A stretch of DNA of 37,453 bases from CAZEHJ01 sp964512485 (GTDB lineage: Bacteria; Bacteroidota; Rhodothermia; Rhodothermales; UBA10348). The translations under genes and the position numbers were made by a program. A model generated the notes under the pieces. It ran no database searches. It was not told the origin of the DNA and saw only the letters and a list, made by a program, of their open reading frames with translations. Below, piece by piece: positions 1 through 7,691 of the stretch. The first letter of the stretch is position 1; every line of letters starts with the position of its first letter. The stretch spans positions 1 through 37,453 of the forward strand of contig CAZEHJ010000030.1 of NCBI GenBank assembly GCA_964512485.1. The letters are read 5' to 3'.

Positions 1-905
1 ACGTAATCCGATACGTCAGGTCGGTTGTCGAGCGCCTTGCGGATGACACCCTGAACGAATTCTCGTTCTTCTCCTACCAGCGGCAGACGCGGAGGGCGTG
101 TCGTTTCTGTTCCGAGACCGACGGCAACTTCGGCGAGTTTGATGTTCTGAACGAGCTTTACGTTTACGTCCAGATCCAGAAGTGGCCTGAACCAGCGGTA
201 GATGTCGAGCGCTTCGGCAATCCGGCCCGCCTGCACCAGATTGTAGATGGCGACGGTCTCTTCAGGGAAGGCACACACCAGACCGGCGACCCAACCGACA
301 GCTCCCATGAGGAGGCTTTCCATGCCCAGGTTGTCGACGCCGGTAAAGAGCTGGTAGCGGTCTCCCAATCTGTTCACGATATCGGTGATGCGCCGGACAT
401 CGTCAGATGATTCTTTTACTGCGACGAGCATGTCCTCATCGGCCAACTCTTCCAGCATGTCGACCGTGCAATCCACTTTGTAACCGATGGGATTATTGTA
501 AATCATGATCGGTTTGCCCGATGCCTGAGCAACCGTACGGAAGTGGGCGATTGTTTCGCGCCTATCTGCGTGATATAACATGGCGGGTAGAAGCATGAAG
601 CCATCGGCTCCGTTGACCTGACCGTCTTCAACCGCCTGGCAAGCTTCAGCCGTGGTGTTCTGGGCGACTCCCATCAAAACGGGTACACGTCCTTCGGCGG
701 TTTCAACCGCAATGCGCAGTACTTCCTGTTTCTCTTCAAAACTCAGTGTACTTGCCTCTCCGAGCGTTCCCGTCGTAATGATTCCATGGACGCCAGCCTC
801 TATCTGAGCATTGATTCCCTTCTGGGTGCCCGCGTAGTCGAGTGAGAAGTCTTCTTTGAATTTTGTGGTTACGGCGGGAAATACGCCTTTCCAGTCAGTG
901 CTCAT
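1..905 (-). CDS. Dihydrodipicolinate synthase (DapA) family lyase/aldolase, C-terminus cut by window edge
   Basis: This is a TIM-barrel Schiff-base enzyme of the DapA/N-acetylneuraminate lyase superfamily. Reading leftward from the ATG at 905 gives 301 codons with no stop before the window edge, close to the usual family length of about 300, so only the last few residues can be missing. Visible motifs are TTGTLGE near residues 44-50, YNNP at 136-139 with the catalytic Tyr136, and VAVKESS with the Schiff-base lysine at about Lys164. The substrate is not determined: true DapA, hydroxyproline-pathway deaminases and sugar-acid aldolases share these residues. The gene stands alone, divergent from the TRIC-like gene, and not next to lysine-synthesis genes, which slightly favours a catabolic family member. 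An AT-rich palindrome lies about 80 bases upstream of its start. The family call is secure; the specific reaction is not. Confidence 0.88.
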   Translation of the reverse strand, partial: MSTDWKGVFPAVTTKFKEDFSLDYAGTQKGINAQIEAGVHGIITTGTLGEASTLSFEEKQEVLRIAVETAEGRVPVLMGVAQNTTAEACQAVEDGQVNGADGFMLLPAMLYHADRRETIAHFRTVAQASGKPIMIYNNPIGYKVDCTVDMLEELADEDMLVAVKESSDDVRRITDIVNRLGDRYQLFTGVDNLGMESLLMGAVGWVAGLVCAFPEETVAIYNLVQAGRIAEALDIYRWFRPLLDLDVNVKLVQNIKLAEVAVGLGTETTRPPRLPLVGEEREFVQGVIRKALDNRPDVSDY

Positions 906-982
906 GATCTGTATAGGATGGGTTGAAATACCGAATCGTGCTCTAAAACCCTCAAAAAGGGCGTGGGAGCAGCCATTTAAAC

Positions 983-1003
983 TAATATATCACTAATATA
1001 TTA
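983..1003. promoter_or_regulatory. AT-rich palindrome, candidate operator between divergent genes
   Basis: Two 8-base arms, TAATATAT (983-990) and ATATATTA (996-1003), form a perfect inverted repeat around a 5-base centre. The element ACTAATATAT also occurs twice as a direct repeat with an 11-base period (981-990 and 992-1001), which is about one helical turn. The site lies in the 230-base spacer between the DapA-family gene (minus, starts 905) and the TRIC-like gene (plus, starts 1136). The geometry suits a dimeric regulator, but AT-rich DNA forms such patterns readily and no regulator gene is adjacent. Confidence 0.4.
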
Positions 1004-1135
1004 ATTGTGTATCACGGAATATTCTTTTTCGGCAGATCATCCACGTGAATTATCTTTCGGACCCGAATTCAATGGGATCGACTTCAGGTCCAGAGGGCGA
1101 TTCTGCGCCGTCAGACCTCCCCGAATCAGAGTATC

Positions 1136-1795
1136 ATGAACATTGTCGATTATCTGGATATCGCAGGCACGTTTGTGTTTGCCGTGGCGGGCGCCTTCAG
1201 GGCCACGCGTCACCATCTCGACCTCCTCGGAGTGATGGTTCTCGCCGTGGCTACCGGAGTGGGAGGCGGCATGATTCGCGATATGCTCCTGGGTGCGACA
1301 CCGGTTGCGGCCATCCAGAGCGAGCTGTATCTGAGTGTCTGTCTGGCCGCGGGGCTCCTTGTTTTTCTGGCCTCTGAAAAGGTAGCAACACAATGGAATC
1401 GCGTGATGATCATGGATGCCATTGGACTGGGCGTCTTCGCCGCGATCGGCGGTGTGAAAGGAATGGAATTCGGACTCGGGCCCATTGGTGTCATGATCAT
1501 GGCCGCGCTCACGGCGACGGGAGGTGGCGTAGTGCGGGACATACTGGTGCGCGAAGTACCAGCCGTAATCCGTCATGACTTCTACGCCACGGCTGCCCTC
1601 CTTGGAGGAGCCGCTTTGTTGGGAGCCGATGCTGCGGGATGGAGTCGATTCGCCCAGATTGCTGTTGCCGCCCTGACCACGAGCGGACTCAGGTTTTACG
1701 CCATGACCCGAGGCGTCGGACTGCCCCGTGCGGGACGTGCCAATTCGGACGACGATTCCGCTTCGTCCGCCAGCCATGGTGGTGCCGTTGAATGA
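1136..1795 (+). CDS. Trimeric intracellular cation (TRIC/YadS, UPF0126) channel family membrane protein
   Basis: The 219-residue hydrophobic protein contains two copies of the UPF0126 repeat. Each carries the signature glycine-rich turn followed by Arg-Asp: GVGGGMIRD at about residues 41-49 and ATGGGVVRD at about 127-135. This duplicated domain with roughly seven membrane helices is characteristic of bacterial TRIC-type channels, which conduct monovalent cations across the inner membrane. The length matches the family (about 200-220). The ATG at 1136 was chosen because it starts directly before the first membrane segment; no strong ribosome binding site is visible. The C-terminal 40 or so residues after the last helix are polar. 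The next gene begins inside its 3' end, suggesting translational coupling. Physiological role in this organism is unknown. Confidence 0.9.
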   Translation: MNIVDYLDIAGTFVFAVAGAFRATRHHLDLLGVMVLAVATGVGGGMIRDMLLGATPVAAIQSELYLSVCLAAGLLVFLASEKVATQWNRVMIMDAIGLGVFAAIGGVKGMEFGLGPIGVMIMAALTATGGGVVRDILVREVPAVIRHDFYATAALLGGAALLGADAAGWSRFAQIAVAALTTSGLRFYAMTRGVGLPRAGRANSDDDSASSASHGGAVE

Positions 1796-2951
1796 TCGAG
1801 AACGACGTCTGATTGCCTCGGCTCTGGCCTGCTTCGTGCTGGCGGCACTGTCGGGTGTACTGTTTCGTGTCGGGATGCAGAGTGGTTGGACAGCATCATT
1901 TACTCTGGCAAACATTCGCCACGCTCATTCCCACCTGATGTATTTCTCCTGGGCTACACCTTCGCTGTTCGTTCTTTTGCATCCAGGATCCAAGCAGAGT
2001 CTGACATGGGCCTGGATAGTGCTGGTTCTGGGCGTTCTTTCCTATCCGCTGTTTCTGTTGTTCGGATATGAATCCACCCAGGTGGCGTCGCTCTCACTTC
2101 CTCCTGCCGTTGTCGTGTCGGGCCTCATCATGCTGGCCTGGTACGGATGGATCTTCGACTACCTGAGGACGGGGCGAGGCGCTAGTCATGGTTCGGGGCT
2201 GTTTCGACGGGTGAGCATGTTGTCCGTCATCTTTCTGTTTCTCTCTTCGCTTGGGGCATGGGGAATATCGGTAGTTGGTCCACTCGGGATGGGTGGAGAA
2301 AACCTGATTGATATCTTCAAACACATGTTTTTGAGCTATTTCACGGAGGGATGGCTCACTCTGGCTGCGGTGGCGGTGCTGATTCAGGTCTTGAAACCTG
2401 AGCTGCCAAAGAAAAGGACCCTCGCCGTGATTACGATCCTTCTTTTTGTTGGAATTGGGCTCTCGCCCGTTCTGGGAATGCCCTCCGACCTGCTGAGTGA
2501 GACGGCAATGATGCGCGCTCGTGCAGGCGCGCTGTTGGCTGGTATCGGCCTTCTTCTGCTGACCGTGCCTCTCTGGCGTGCGGCTGATTCGTTCTGGAAG
2601 GTGCCGGTCCTGGCACTGGGACTCAAAGGAGCTGCCCTGGCGATCCTTGCTCCGTTGGCGCCGATATGGTGGGCCGACAACCATCAGGATCGGGTCCTGT
2701 TTTTGCACCTGCTGCTTCTGGGCATCGTCACTGTGACAATTGTCCTGGCTCTGGCCAAAGACCACGACAGATGGGTGAAGCTGTTTGTGGTGTCTTGTGT
2801 GACGCTGATATTCTTTTTGCTTCCTCCCTCAACACTCTGGCCGTTTTCCTTTCCTGCAGGAATCTGGCTCAAGGTAATCGGGCCACTATCGTTGCTTCCT
2901 GCCCTGGCTGCGATTCCAATTCTTTTGAAGGGTGGCTTCCTGAATCGGTGA
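1776..2951 (+). CDS. Polytopic membrane protein with about 12 helices and membrane histidines, function unknown
   Basis: About 391 residues with roughly 12 hydrophobic segments. The ATG at 1776 places translation just before the first helix and overlaps the previous gene by 20 bases; an in-frame ATG at 1728 would add 16 polar residues and is less likely. Histidines cluster at the start of the second helix (RHAHSHLMYFSW), near the sixth (FKHMFLSYFTEGW) and near the tenth (DNHQDRVLFLH). Twelve helices with histidines in helices 2, 6 and 10 recall heme-copper oxidase subunit I and NnrS proteins, but I do not see their full ligand sets, so this resemblance is inference. Overlap with the TRIC-like gene suggests an operon. 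It ends 17 bases before a strong hairpin. Confidence 0.75.
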   Translation: MVVPLNDRERRLIASALACFVLAALSGVLFRVGMQSGWTASFTLANIRHAHSHLMYFSWATPSLFVLLHPGSKQSLTWAWIVLVLGVLSYPLFLLFGYESTQVASLSLPPAVVVSGLIMLAWYGWIFDYLRTGRGASHGSGLFRRVSMLSVIFLFLSSLGAWGISVVGPLGMGGENLIDIFKHMFLSYFTEGWLTLAAVAVLIQVLKPELPKKRTLAVITILLFVGIGLSPVLGMPSDLLSETAMMRARAGALLAGIGLLLLTVPLWRAADSFWKVPVLALGLKGAALAILAPLAPIWWADNHQDRVLFLHLLLLGIVTVTIVLALAKDHDRWVKLFVVSCVTLIFFLLPPSTLWPFSFPAGIWLKVIGPLSLLPALAAIPILLKGGFLNR

Positions 2952-2968
2952 TGGATATCTAAACGAGT

Positions 2969-3032
2969 GCGGGCCGGCGATGGTGGTGAATTCCGCGATC
3001 GTTGATCGCTCCCTCACCCATCGCCGGCCCGC
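2969..3032. terminator. Long perfect-stem hairpin between convergent genes, probable bidirectional terminator or REP-like element
   Basis: A 15-base perfect inverted repeat, GCGGGCCGGCGATGG (2969-2983) with its complement (3018-3032), encloses a smaller hairpin GCGATC-GTT-GATCGC (2995-3009). It sits between the 3' ends of the plus-strand membrane gene (2951) and the minus-strand secreted protein gene (3086), the right place for a shared terminator, though there is no clear U-tract. A similar hairpin occurs at 6347-6381. Confidence 0.6.
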
Positions 3033-3085
3033 GCGCGCTGTTTGCCCCTACCCTAGAGCCAGCACGGTTTTCAGTATTTCTGATC

Positions 3086-3559
3086 CTAGTTGTTTGTGAT
3101 CGTGTAGGTCACGGTGCGAACGTAAGCGTCCGGGCTGGCATCAACTGTCGCCAGAGCTTCGTAGGCGAGACCGAGGCCTGATCCACGAACCCGGGTGATG
3201 TTCGTTACCAGATCGATTGCAGACTGCGAAAGTGACTGTTTGCCCTGAGAATTGGCTCCGGTAGGAGCGTCCATTGTGGCATTGAGCGTAAGGCCGGTTG
3301 GCATGTCGACATCCAGCGCGGCAGAGATTTTTTTCTGCGTTCCGTTGGTCGAAACAGCGTATGTAGCAGATGCGGAAGCGGCCTCTGGAGCCTGACCGGC
3401 CGTCGCGCTGTTGATCGTCATGTTTATGTTGCCCTGAACGGCGATGACTGCGATCTCGGCTACGTTTATTGTTACCTGCTGGCTTGCGACGTTTGCCTGA
3501 GCAAATGCGTTCGAGGTGAATGCTGCGAAAAGGAGTGCGAGTGTGAAAAAGCGTTTCAT
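3086..3559 (-). CDS. Small secreted/surface protein with signal peptide, unknown family
   Basis: Translation from the ATG at 3559 gives 157 residues beginning MKRFFTLALLFAAFTSNAFA, a textbook Sec signal peptide with an A-X-A cleavage site. The reading frame continues upstream to 3628, but those 23 residues would precede the signal peptide and are rejected. The mature part is rich in Ala, Thr, Ser, Asn and Val with alternating beta-strand character, and has no cysteine. It resembles short extracellular beta-sandwich or pilin/coat-like subunits (DUF4402-like), but I cannot assign it firmly. The neighbours, a membrane protein and an FtsX permease, do not suggest a role. Probably exported to the periplasm or surface. 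Confidence 0.75.
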   Translation of the reverse strand: MKRFFTLALLFAAFTSNAFAQANVASQQVTINVAEIAVIAVQGNINMTINSATAGQAPEAASASATYAVSTNGTQKKISAALDVDMPTGLTLNATMDAPTGANSQGKQSLSQSAIDLVTNITRVRGSGLGLAYEALATVDASPDAYVRTVTYTITNN

Positions 3560-3894
3560 GGTCGAGTGTGTTTTTGTTTGAACGTTTGTCCTGCCCAGTT
3601 CATGACAACACTCGTGCCACTGGACCATCCTTTTCGGCCCGATCCCTCAAATGCGCCTAATCGCGGCCCTGTAGGCGTTTTCCAGGCTTTCGTTCCAGGT
3701 CACGGTGTCTGATAACTGTTTCGACAACGAAACAGCTGCGCCCCTCTACCGCAACGTCCTCAGCTACGATGTGTAACAATTCCTTCGATAGCGCCGTGTA
3801 CTGCACACGCAATCGACACAGTCACAGCGCAGTCGAAAGAATCGGTCAAGACGCAGACGACCTCTTTCGCTTTAGCCTCCCTGGCCCACCAACT
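3560..3894. other. 335-base divergent intergenic region with one palindrome
   Basis: This spacer separates the divergent secreted-protein gene (minus) and FtsX permease gene (plus). The only clear structure is an 8-base-arm palindrome at 3716-3735, listed separately. The permease frame stays open upstream to 3769, but the added residues are polar and unlike the conserved permease N-terminus, so I treat the region as non-coding. I see no convincing small gene or terminator here. Confidence 0.5.
3716..3735. promoter_or_regulatory. Perfect inverted repeat CTGTTTCG-N4-CGAAACAG
   Basis: Arms CTGTTTCG (3716-3723) and CGAAACAG (3728-3735) are exact complements around ACAA. It lies about 160 bases upstream of the FtsX permease start and about 157 bases upstream of the secreted-protein start, in the shared divergent promoter region. 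It could be an operator, or a small RNA hairpin in a leader. No regulator gene is adjacent. Confidence 0.4.
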
Positions 3895-6321
3895 ATGATC
3901 AAGAATTACCTCCGAATCACATTTCGGAATCTGAAACGCAACAAGGGATACTCATTCATTAATATTGCCGGCCTGGCAACAGGAATGGCGGCCTTTGTAT
4001 TGATCGTTCTGTTCATTCAGAATGAAATGAGTTTCGATGCTCATCAGGAGCATGGCGACGATGTCTATCGCGTTCTCATGGACGCTCGAGTAGGAGAGCA
4101 GGAAATCCTGGACGCGAGTTCTCCGGCCATCATGGCTACTCAGTTCCTCCAGGAGTTTCCGGAAATTGTATCGGCGACCCGAATAGACAACTTTTCCGCA
4201 GCCGTGCTCATAACGGTTGACAACGAACCGTACTACGAAGACAACTACTTCATGGCGGATTCGAGCGTGTTTGACGTCTTTACGCTGCCACTCGTCGAAG
4301 GCGACGCGGCAACGGCTCTGAATCGCCCGAACACCATGGTCATTTCTGAGTCCGTCGCCAGAAAGTATTTCGGCGACGGGGATCCGATGGGCCGAACGGT
4401 TCAATACGACAACCGAGTGGATTATGAGATAACGGGTGTCTTGGCGGAGGTACCACATACGACTCATTTTCGTCCTCAGGTCATCACCTCATTTCTGACC
4501 AGTAATCGTGTTGATGATCCCATCTGGCTGAACAATTCTTTCATGACCTATCTCCGGTTGCGACCCGGAGCAGATCCGGAAGCCCTCAGGGCCAAATTCC
4601 CTGAATTCATCCGAACCTACGTCGGTCCGCAGATCGAACAGTTCATGGGTCAGCCGTATGACGAAGCGCTGAACGCCGGTTTGAAATACGAATGGCAACT
4701 CGAGCGAATGGCAGAGATTTATCTGCATTCTCCGTCAACGGAACAGCTTGGACCAACGGGCGATGTTCGATATCTGTACATATTGGGTGCGATCGCACTT
4801 TTTGTACTGATCATCGCCTGCATCAACTTTATGAATCTGTCTACCGCCCGTGCAACAGGACGTGCGCGCGAAGTCGGGATTCGTAAAACCATGGGTTCAG
4901 ATAGAAGCCAACTCATTCGGCAGTTTCTGGGTGAATCCGTTGCCACGGCGACAATTTCGATGGTTTTTGCTTTCGGAATAGTTCTGCTGGCTCTGCCTGC
5001 ATTTTCTAAAATGGCAGGAGCCACTCTGTCCGTGGCACCATGGCTGTCAGGCGTGGTCGTCATGATTGCACTCGTAACCGGTATTTTGGCCGGATTATAT
5101 CCGGCATTTGTTCTTTCAGGTTTTCAGCCTGCTGTTGTCCTCAAAGGGTCATTTGCGTCCAGCAAAAAAGGAAAAGCTCTGAGGTCTGCGCTGGTCGTAT
5201 TTCAATTCAGTATTTCCATTGTGCTGCTGGTTGGTACTGCCATCGTATACAAGCAGCTGGATTTCATACAGCAACAAGATCTCGGATTCCAAAAAGAGCA
5301 GGTTGTTGTGGTCCCCATTGAGACCCGCACTGCACTGCAGAACTTCGATACGTTCAGAAACGAACTGCTGACGAACACCAGCATTGCGGATGCTGCGTCA
5401 GCAGGGATGGTGCCCGGTCCCGAACATATTCACAACAACACGGGGTTTCGGGGAGAAGGCATGCGGGATGAGGAATTCATCATCGCCGCCCTCGGTGAGG
5501 TGTCCGACGACTACGTAGAGACGATGGGCCTGAAAATGATAGCGGGTAGGGATTTTGACGCGAACTTCCCGTCGGATACTTCAGGCTTTGTAATCAACGA
5601 GGCAGCAGCCGCGGAACTGGGCTTCACACCCGAGGAAATAGTTGGGACAACGCTGGCCAGATTGGGAGGAAACGCGGACGGAACCGACCGTGTGATGACT
5701 GTACTGGGCGTTTTCGAGAATGCCAATTTCGAATCGCTGCATACAGCAGTCAGACCGATGGTGCTTGGCCACTGGCAGATGAATCAACGCTACGCTCCCA
5801 TCCGGATTCAGTCTGCAGACGTGGCGACGACGCTGAAGCAAATCGAAGAGGTCTGGACTGCCTGGGAACCGGGATATCCGTTCACCTACTTTTTTATGGA
5901 CACGGAATACCAGCAGTATTACGAGCAGGAGCAGCGCCTTGGCAATCTGTACTCCTATTTCACCATTCTTGCGATTCTCATCGCATGTCTGGGCCTCTTT
6001 GGTCTGGCATCGTTTATAACGGTTCAGAGAACGAAGGAGATTGGTGTTCGCAAAGTGATGGGAGCCTCCGTTCCAGGAATCGTTGTATTGCTCTCCAAAG
6101 AGTTTACCTACCTGGTGCTGATCGCGTGTCTGGTTGGATTTCCCGTGGCCTGGTATGCCATGGACTTGTGGCTTCAGGATTTCGCCTACGCAACAACCAT
6201 GGGATGGTGGGTCTTCGCAGGCTCCGGGCTCTTGGCGCTGACAATTGCCTGGCTGACCGTGAGCTATCAGTCGATCAAGACGGCGACGGCAAACCCGGTT
6301 CAATCGCTGCGGTACGAATAG
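3895..6321 (+). CDS. Orphan FtsX/MacB-type ABC transporter permease
   Basis: An 808-residue protein starting at the ATG at 3895 (MIKNYLRITFRNLKRNKGYS), the standard N-terminus of large Bacteroidota permeases. Order: N-terminal helix (about residues 20-42), a MacB-like periplasmic core domain, a first FtsX domain with three helices around NLSTARATGRAREVGIRKTM, a short helix and second periplasmic domain, and a C-terminal FtsX domain around FITVQRTKEIGVRKVMGAS. The duplicated ALGxRK-like coupling motifs contact a partner ATPase. No ATP-binding subunit is nearby, so it must pair with one encoded elsewhere or act alone. The family includes lipoprotein and peptide or antibiotic extruding mechanotransmission systems; the substrate is unknown. 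A second, related permease lies at 28311-30968. An upstream in-frame ATG at 3769 is rejected. Confidence 0.93.
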   Translation: MIKNYLRITFRNLKRNKGYSFINIAGLATGMAAFVLIVLFIQNEMSFDAHQEHGDDVYRVLMDARVGEQEILDASSPAIMATQFLQEFPEIVSATRIDNFSAAVLITVDNEPYYEDNYFMADSSVFDVFTLPLVEGDAATALNRPNTMVISESVARKYFGDGDPMGRTVQYDNRVDYEITGVLAEVPHTTHFRPQVITSFLTSNRVDDPIWLNNSFMTYLRLRPGADPEALRAKFPEFIRTYVGPQIEQFMGQPYDEALNAGLKYEWQLERMAEIYLHSPSTEQLGPTGDVRYLYILGAIALFVLIIACINFMNLSTARATGRAREVGIRKTMGSDRSQLIRQFLGESVATATISMVFAFGIVLLALPAFSKMAGATLSVAPWLSGVVVMIALVTGILAGLYPAFVLSGFQPAVVLKGSFASSKKGKALRSALVVFQFSISIVLLVGTAIVYKQLDFIQQQDLGFQKEQVVVVPIETRTALQNFDTFRNELLTNTSIADAASAGMVPGPEHIHNNTGFRGEGMRDEEFIIAALGEVSDDYVETMGLKMIAGRDFDANFPSDTSGFVINEAAAAELGFTPEEIVGTTLARLGGNADGTDRVMTVLGVFENANFESLHTAVRPMVLGHWQMNQRYAPIRIQSADVATTLKQIEEVWTAWEPGYPFTYFFMDTEYQQYYEQEQRLGNLYSYFTILAILIACLGLFGLASFITVQRTKEIGVRKVMGASVPGIVVLLSKEFTYLVLIACLVGFPVAWYAMDLWLQDFAYATTMGWWVFAGSGLLALTIAWLTVSYQSIKTATANPVQSLRYE

Positions 6322-6346
6322 AACCAGCCGGTATTTGAGGGTATTT

Positions 6347-6381
6347 GTGCGGGGGCGCGATCTTCGATCGCGCCCCCGCAC
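6347..6381. repeat. 16-bp perfect GC-rich hairpin, terminator or REP-like element
   Basis: Left arm GTGCGGGGGCGCGATC (6347-6362), loop TTC, and a perfectly complementary right arm (6366-6381). It lies 25 bases after the permease stop and about 60 bases before the lipoprotein start, so it may end permease transcription, although there is no clean T-run. Like the hairpin at 2969-3032 it begins GTGCGGG and has GCGATC-N3-GATCGC at its tip, which suggests a family of dispersed palindromes. Confidence 0.65.
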
Positions 6382-6442
6382 TATTTATAGCCCCACCAGA
6401 CTACTAAGAGCAACACGCGGCCGGGATCTGCGTCTTAGCGAT

Positions 6443-7201
6443 GTGAAATTGAAACTGCCATACAGTGCGTTGCTCCTCATCCTCGTTTTTGCAGGATGCG
6501 CGAGCGTGAAAGTGCCGGCCGAACTCGAGGCCATTGGCTTCGAGTGGGTCAAGATCGAAGGAGGCCCTTTCCTGGTTGGCGACTCGTTCGAGCGCGAGGA
6601 CCAGGATGCGCTGCCTCTGCATGGCATCGTAGTTCCGGACTTCTACATATCACGCTACGAGACCACTCTCGACCAGTATGATTGGTTCGCCAGGGACACC
6701 GGGCGAGAAACGGTTCTCCCCGAGCAGAGCTTCCGGGGCACGCGGGCCGCCGGGAATATGGTCTGGGCAGACGCAAAGGCATTCTGCGAACATATCGGCG
6801 GTCGTCTTCCCAGCGAGAATGAATGGGAATACGCTGCGGCAGGCGGCAAGACAAAACAACTGTATCCGGGCACGAACGACGAAACTGAGATCGATGATTT
6901 TGTGCGCCATCGTGAAAACAGCATGGCTGAATCCTTTCCAGTAGGACGAAAAAAGCCCAACCACTTCGGTCTATTCGACATGGGCGGAAATGTGGCCGAG
7001 TGGATCGGGGAGTACTATGAGTTCTATCCCGAACCAGGCACAGAGCCCGTATGGATCAATCTTGACGAGCGTGAGCTGAGATTGGCGCGGGGAGGCGGAT
7101 ATTCGGCTGAAATACACATCGCAAGAACGTACTGGAGGGCTGGAACGCTTGGCACCGTTCGGACACCAACTATCGGTGTTCGTTGTGTTCGGGACCTTTG
7201 A
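6443..7201 (+). CDS. Formylglycine-generating enzyme (SUMF1) fold lipoprotein, catalytic cysteines absent
   Basis: About 252 residues with an N-terminal lipoprotein signal (LPYSALLLILVFAGC) and a SUMF1/FGE-sulfatase domain. Typical landmarks are EGGPFLVGD, ISRYETTLDQYDWFA, the WADAKAFCEHIGGRLPSENE segment, FDMGGNVAEWIGEYY and the C-terminal LARGGGYS...IGVRCVRDL. The start is not fixed by an ATG: GTG at 6443 or TTG at 6449 both place the signal correctly. The in-frame ATG at 6335 would translate the hairpin DNA and is rejected. True formylglycine-generating enzymes have a C-X4-C copper pair after the RGGSW motif; here the segment reads SAEIHIARTYWRA with none, so it is probably a non-catalytic or divergent FGE-fold protein anchored in the envelope. 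It follows the permease gene but with a hairpin between. Confidence 0.85.
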   Translation: MKLKLPYSALLLILVFAGCASVKVPAELEAIGFEWVKIEGGPFLVGDSFEREDQDALPLHGIVVPDFYISRYETTLDQYDWFARDTGRETVLPEQSFRGTRAAGNMVWADAKAFCEHIGGRLPSENEWEYAAAGGKTKQLYPGTNDETEIDDFVRHRENSMAESFPVGRKKPNHFGLFDMGGNVAEWIGEYYEFYPEPGTEPVWINLDERELRLARGGGYSAEIHIARTYWRAGTLGTVRTPTIGVRCVRDL

Positions 7202-7271
7202 GGCCGGATATTTGATAAAAGAAGAGTGTTTTGTCCAAAACTTAACGAAGCAGTCCAATGACATTGAAGTA

Positions 7272-7300
7272 TTCTTATTTAGATTGGGTCTAAATAAGAA
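7272..7300. promoter_or_regulatory. 12-bp-arm palindrome upstream of feo operon, candidate iron-regulator operator
   Basis: Arms TTCTTATTTAGA (7272-7283) and TCTAAATAAGAA (7289-7300) are exact complements around TTGGG. It lies about 150 bases upstream of the first feoA start. The TTAG...CTAA core and spacing resemble DtxR/IdeR/MntR-type boxes more than a classical E. coli Fur box. Position before a ferrous-iron uptake operon makes iron-dependent repression the natural reading. It could also fold as an RNA hairpin, but the AT-rich perfect symmetry favours a protein site. Confidence 0.65.
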
Positions 7301-7307
7301 AGGCGCC

Positions 7308-7328
7308 CTCTGTTAGCCGGAAACAGAG
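7308..7328 (+). promoter_or_regulatory. Short inverted repeat in feo leader
   Basis: CTCTGTT (7308-7314) pairs with AACAGAG (7322-7328) around a 7-base loop, just downstream of the palindrome at 7272-7300. It would form a hairpin in the feo leader RNA if transcription starts near the palindrome. No function can be assigned from sequence alone. Confidence 0.3.
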
Positions 7329-7448
7329 TCGTCTCCCTTCGGATGATTGATCGCCCCACACGTGAATCGTCCGAAACAGAACATAAAGGCCCAAAAAAGC
7401 ACACGACTGGCACTATCAGCCGGTCTCAACCTTCAAAAGCCACTCTTT

Positions 7449-7691
7449 ATGAGTCCCGTATCACTTCCACAGCCTCTGACGTCATTTGCGTGCGGTGTTG
7501 TGGTACAGCTGGCCTTTCTTTCTCTGCTTCCTGCAGAGGCTGAACGCCTGCGTGATCTGGGTATCAGGGAGGGCAACGAAATTCATGTGATTCGCAATGC
7601 TGAATCACTGATCTGCAAGGTTGAAGCGAGCCGGGTTGTTCTGAGAAGGGAAGTTGCGATGAACGTTTTTGCAGTTCTTCAACCAGCATGA
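7449..7691 (+). CDS. feoA: FeoA-domain protein (first copy)
   Basis: An 80-residue SH3-like FeoA protein that supports ferrous iron uptake by FeoB at the inner membrane. After a short N-terminal stretch the FeoA pattern is clear: AERLRDLGIREGNEIHVIRN, then LICKVEASRVVLRREVAMNVFAV, matching the usual leader (MGI..G..I.V) and the closing basic A/LRRE motif. The ATG at 7449 gives a family-typical length; the frame extends to 7347 but the added residues are not FeoA-like. Its stop overlaps the start of the next feoA by four bases (ATGA), indicating translational coupling. It is the first gene of feoA-feoA-feoB and lies downstream of a candidate iron-regulator box. Confidence 0.88.
   Translation: MSPVSLPQPLTSFACGVVVQLAFLSLLPAEAERLRDLGIREGNEIHVIRNAESLICKVEASRVVLRREVAMNVFAVLQPA

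Noticed and set aside
1037..1915. 292-residue minus-strand frame over the TRIC-like gene
   Set aside because: Opposite a membrane protein with clear family motifs; composition is low-complexity and polar, typical of antisense translation.
6335..6442. ATG-initiated extension of the FGE-fold lipoprotein
   Set aside because: The added residues translate the 16-base hairpin and would bury the lipoprotein signal; GTG at 6443 or TTG at 6449 is preferred.
7228..7241. GTTTTG-TC-CAAAAC inverted repeat before the feo box
   Set aside because: Short arms of simple sequence, no T-run and no second copy; not separable from chance in AT-rich spacer.
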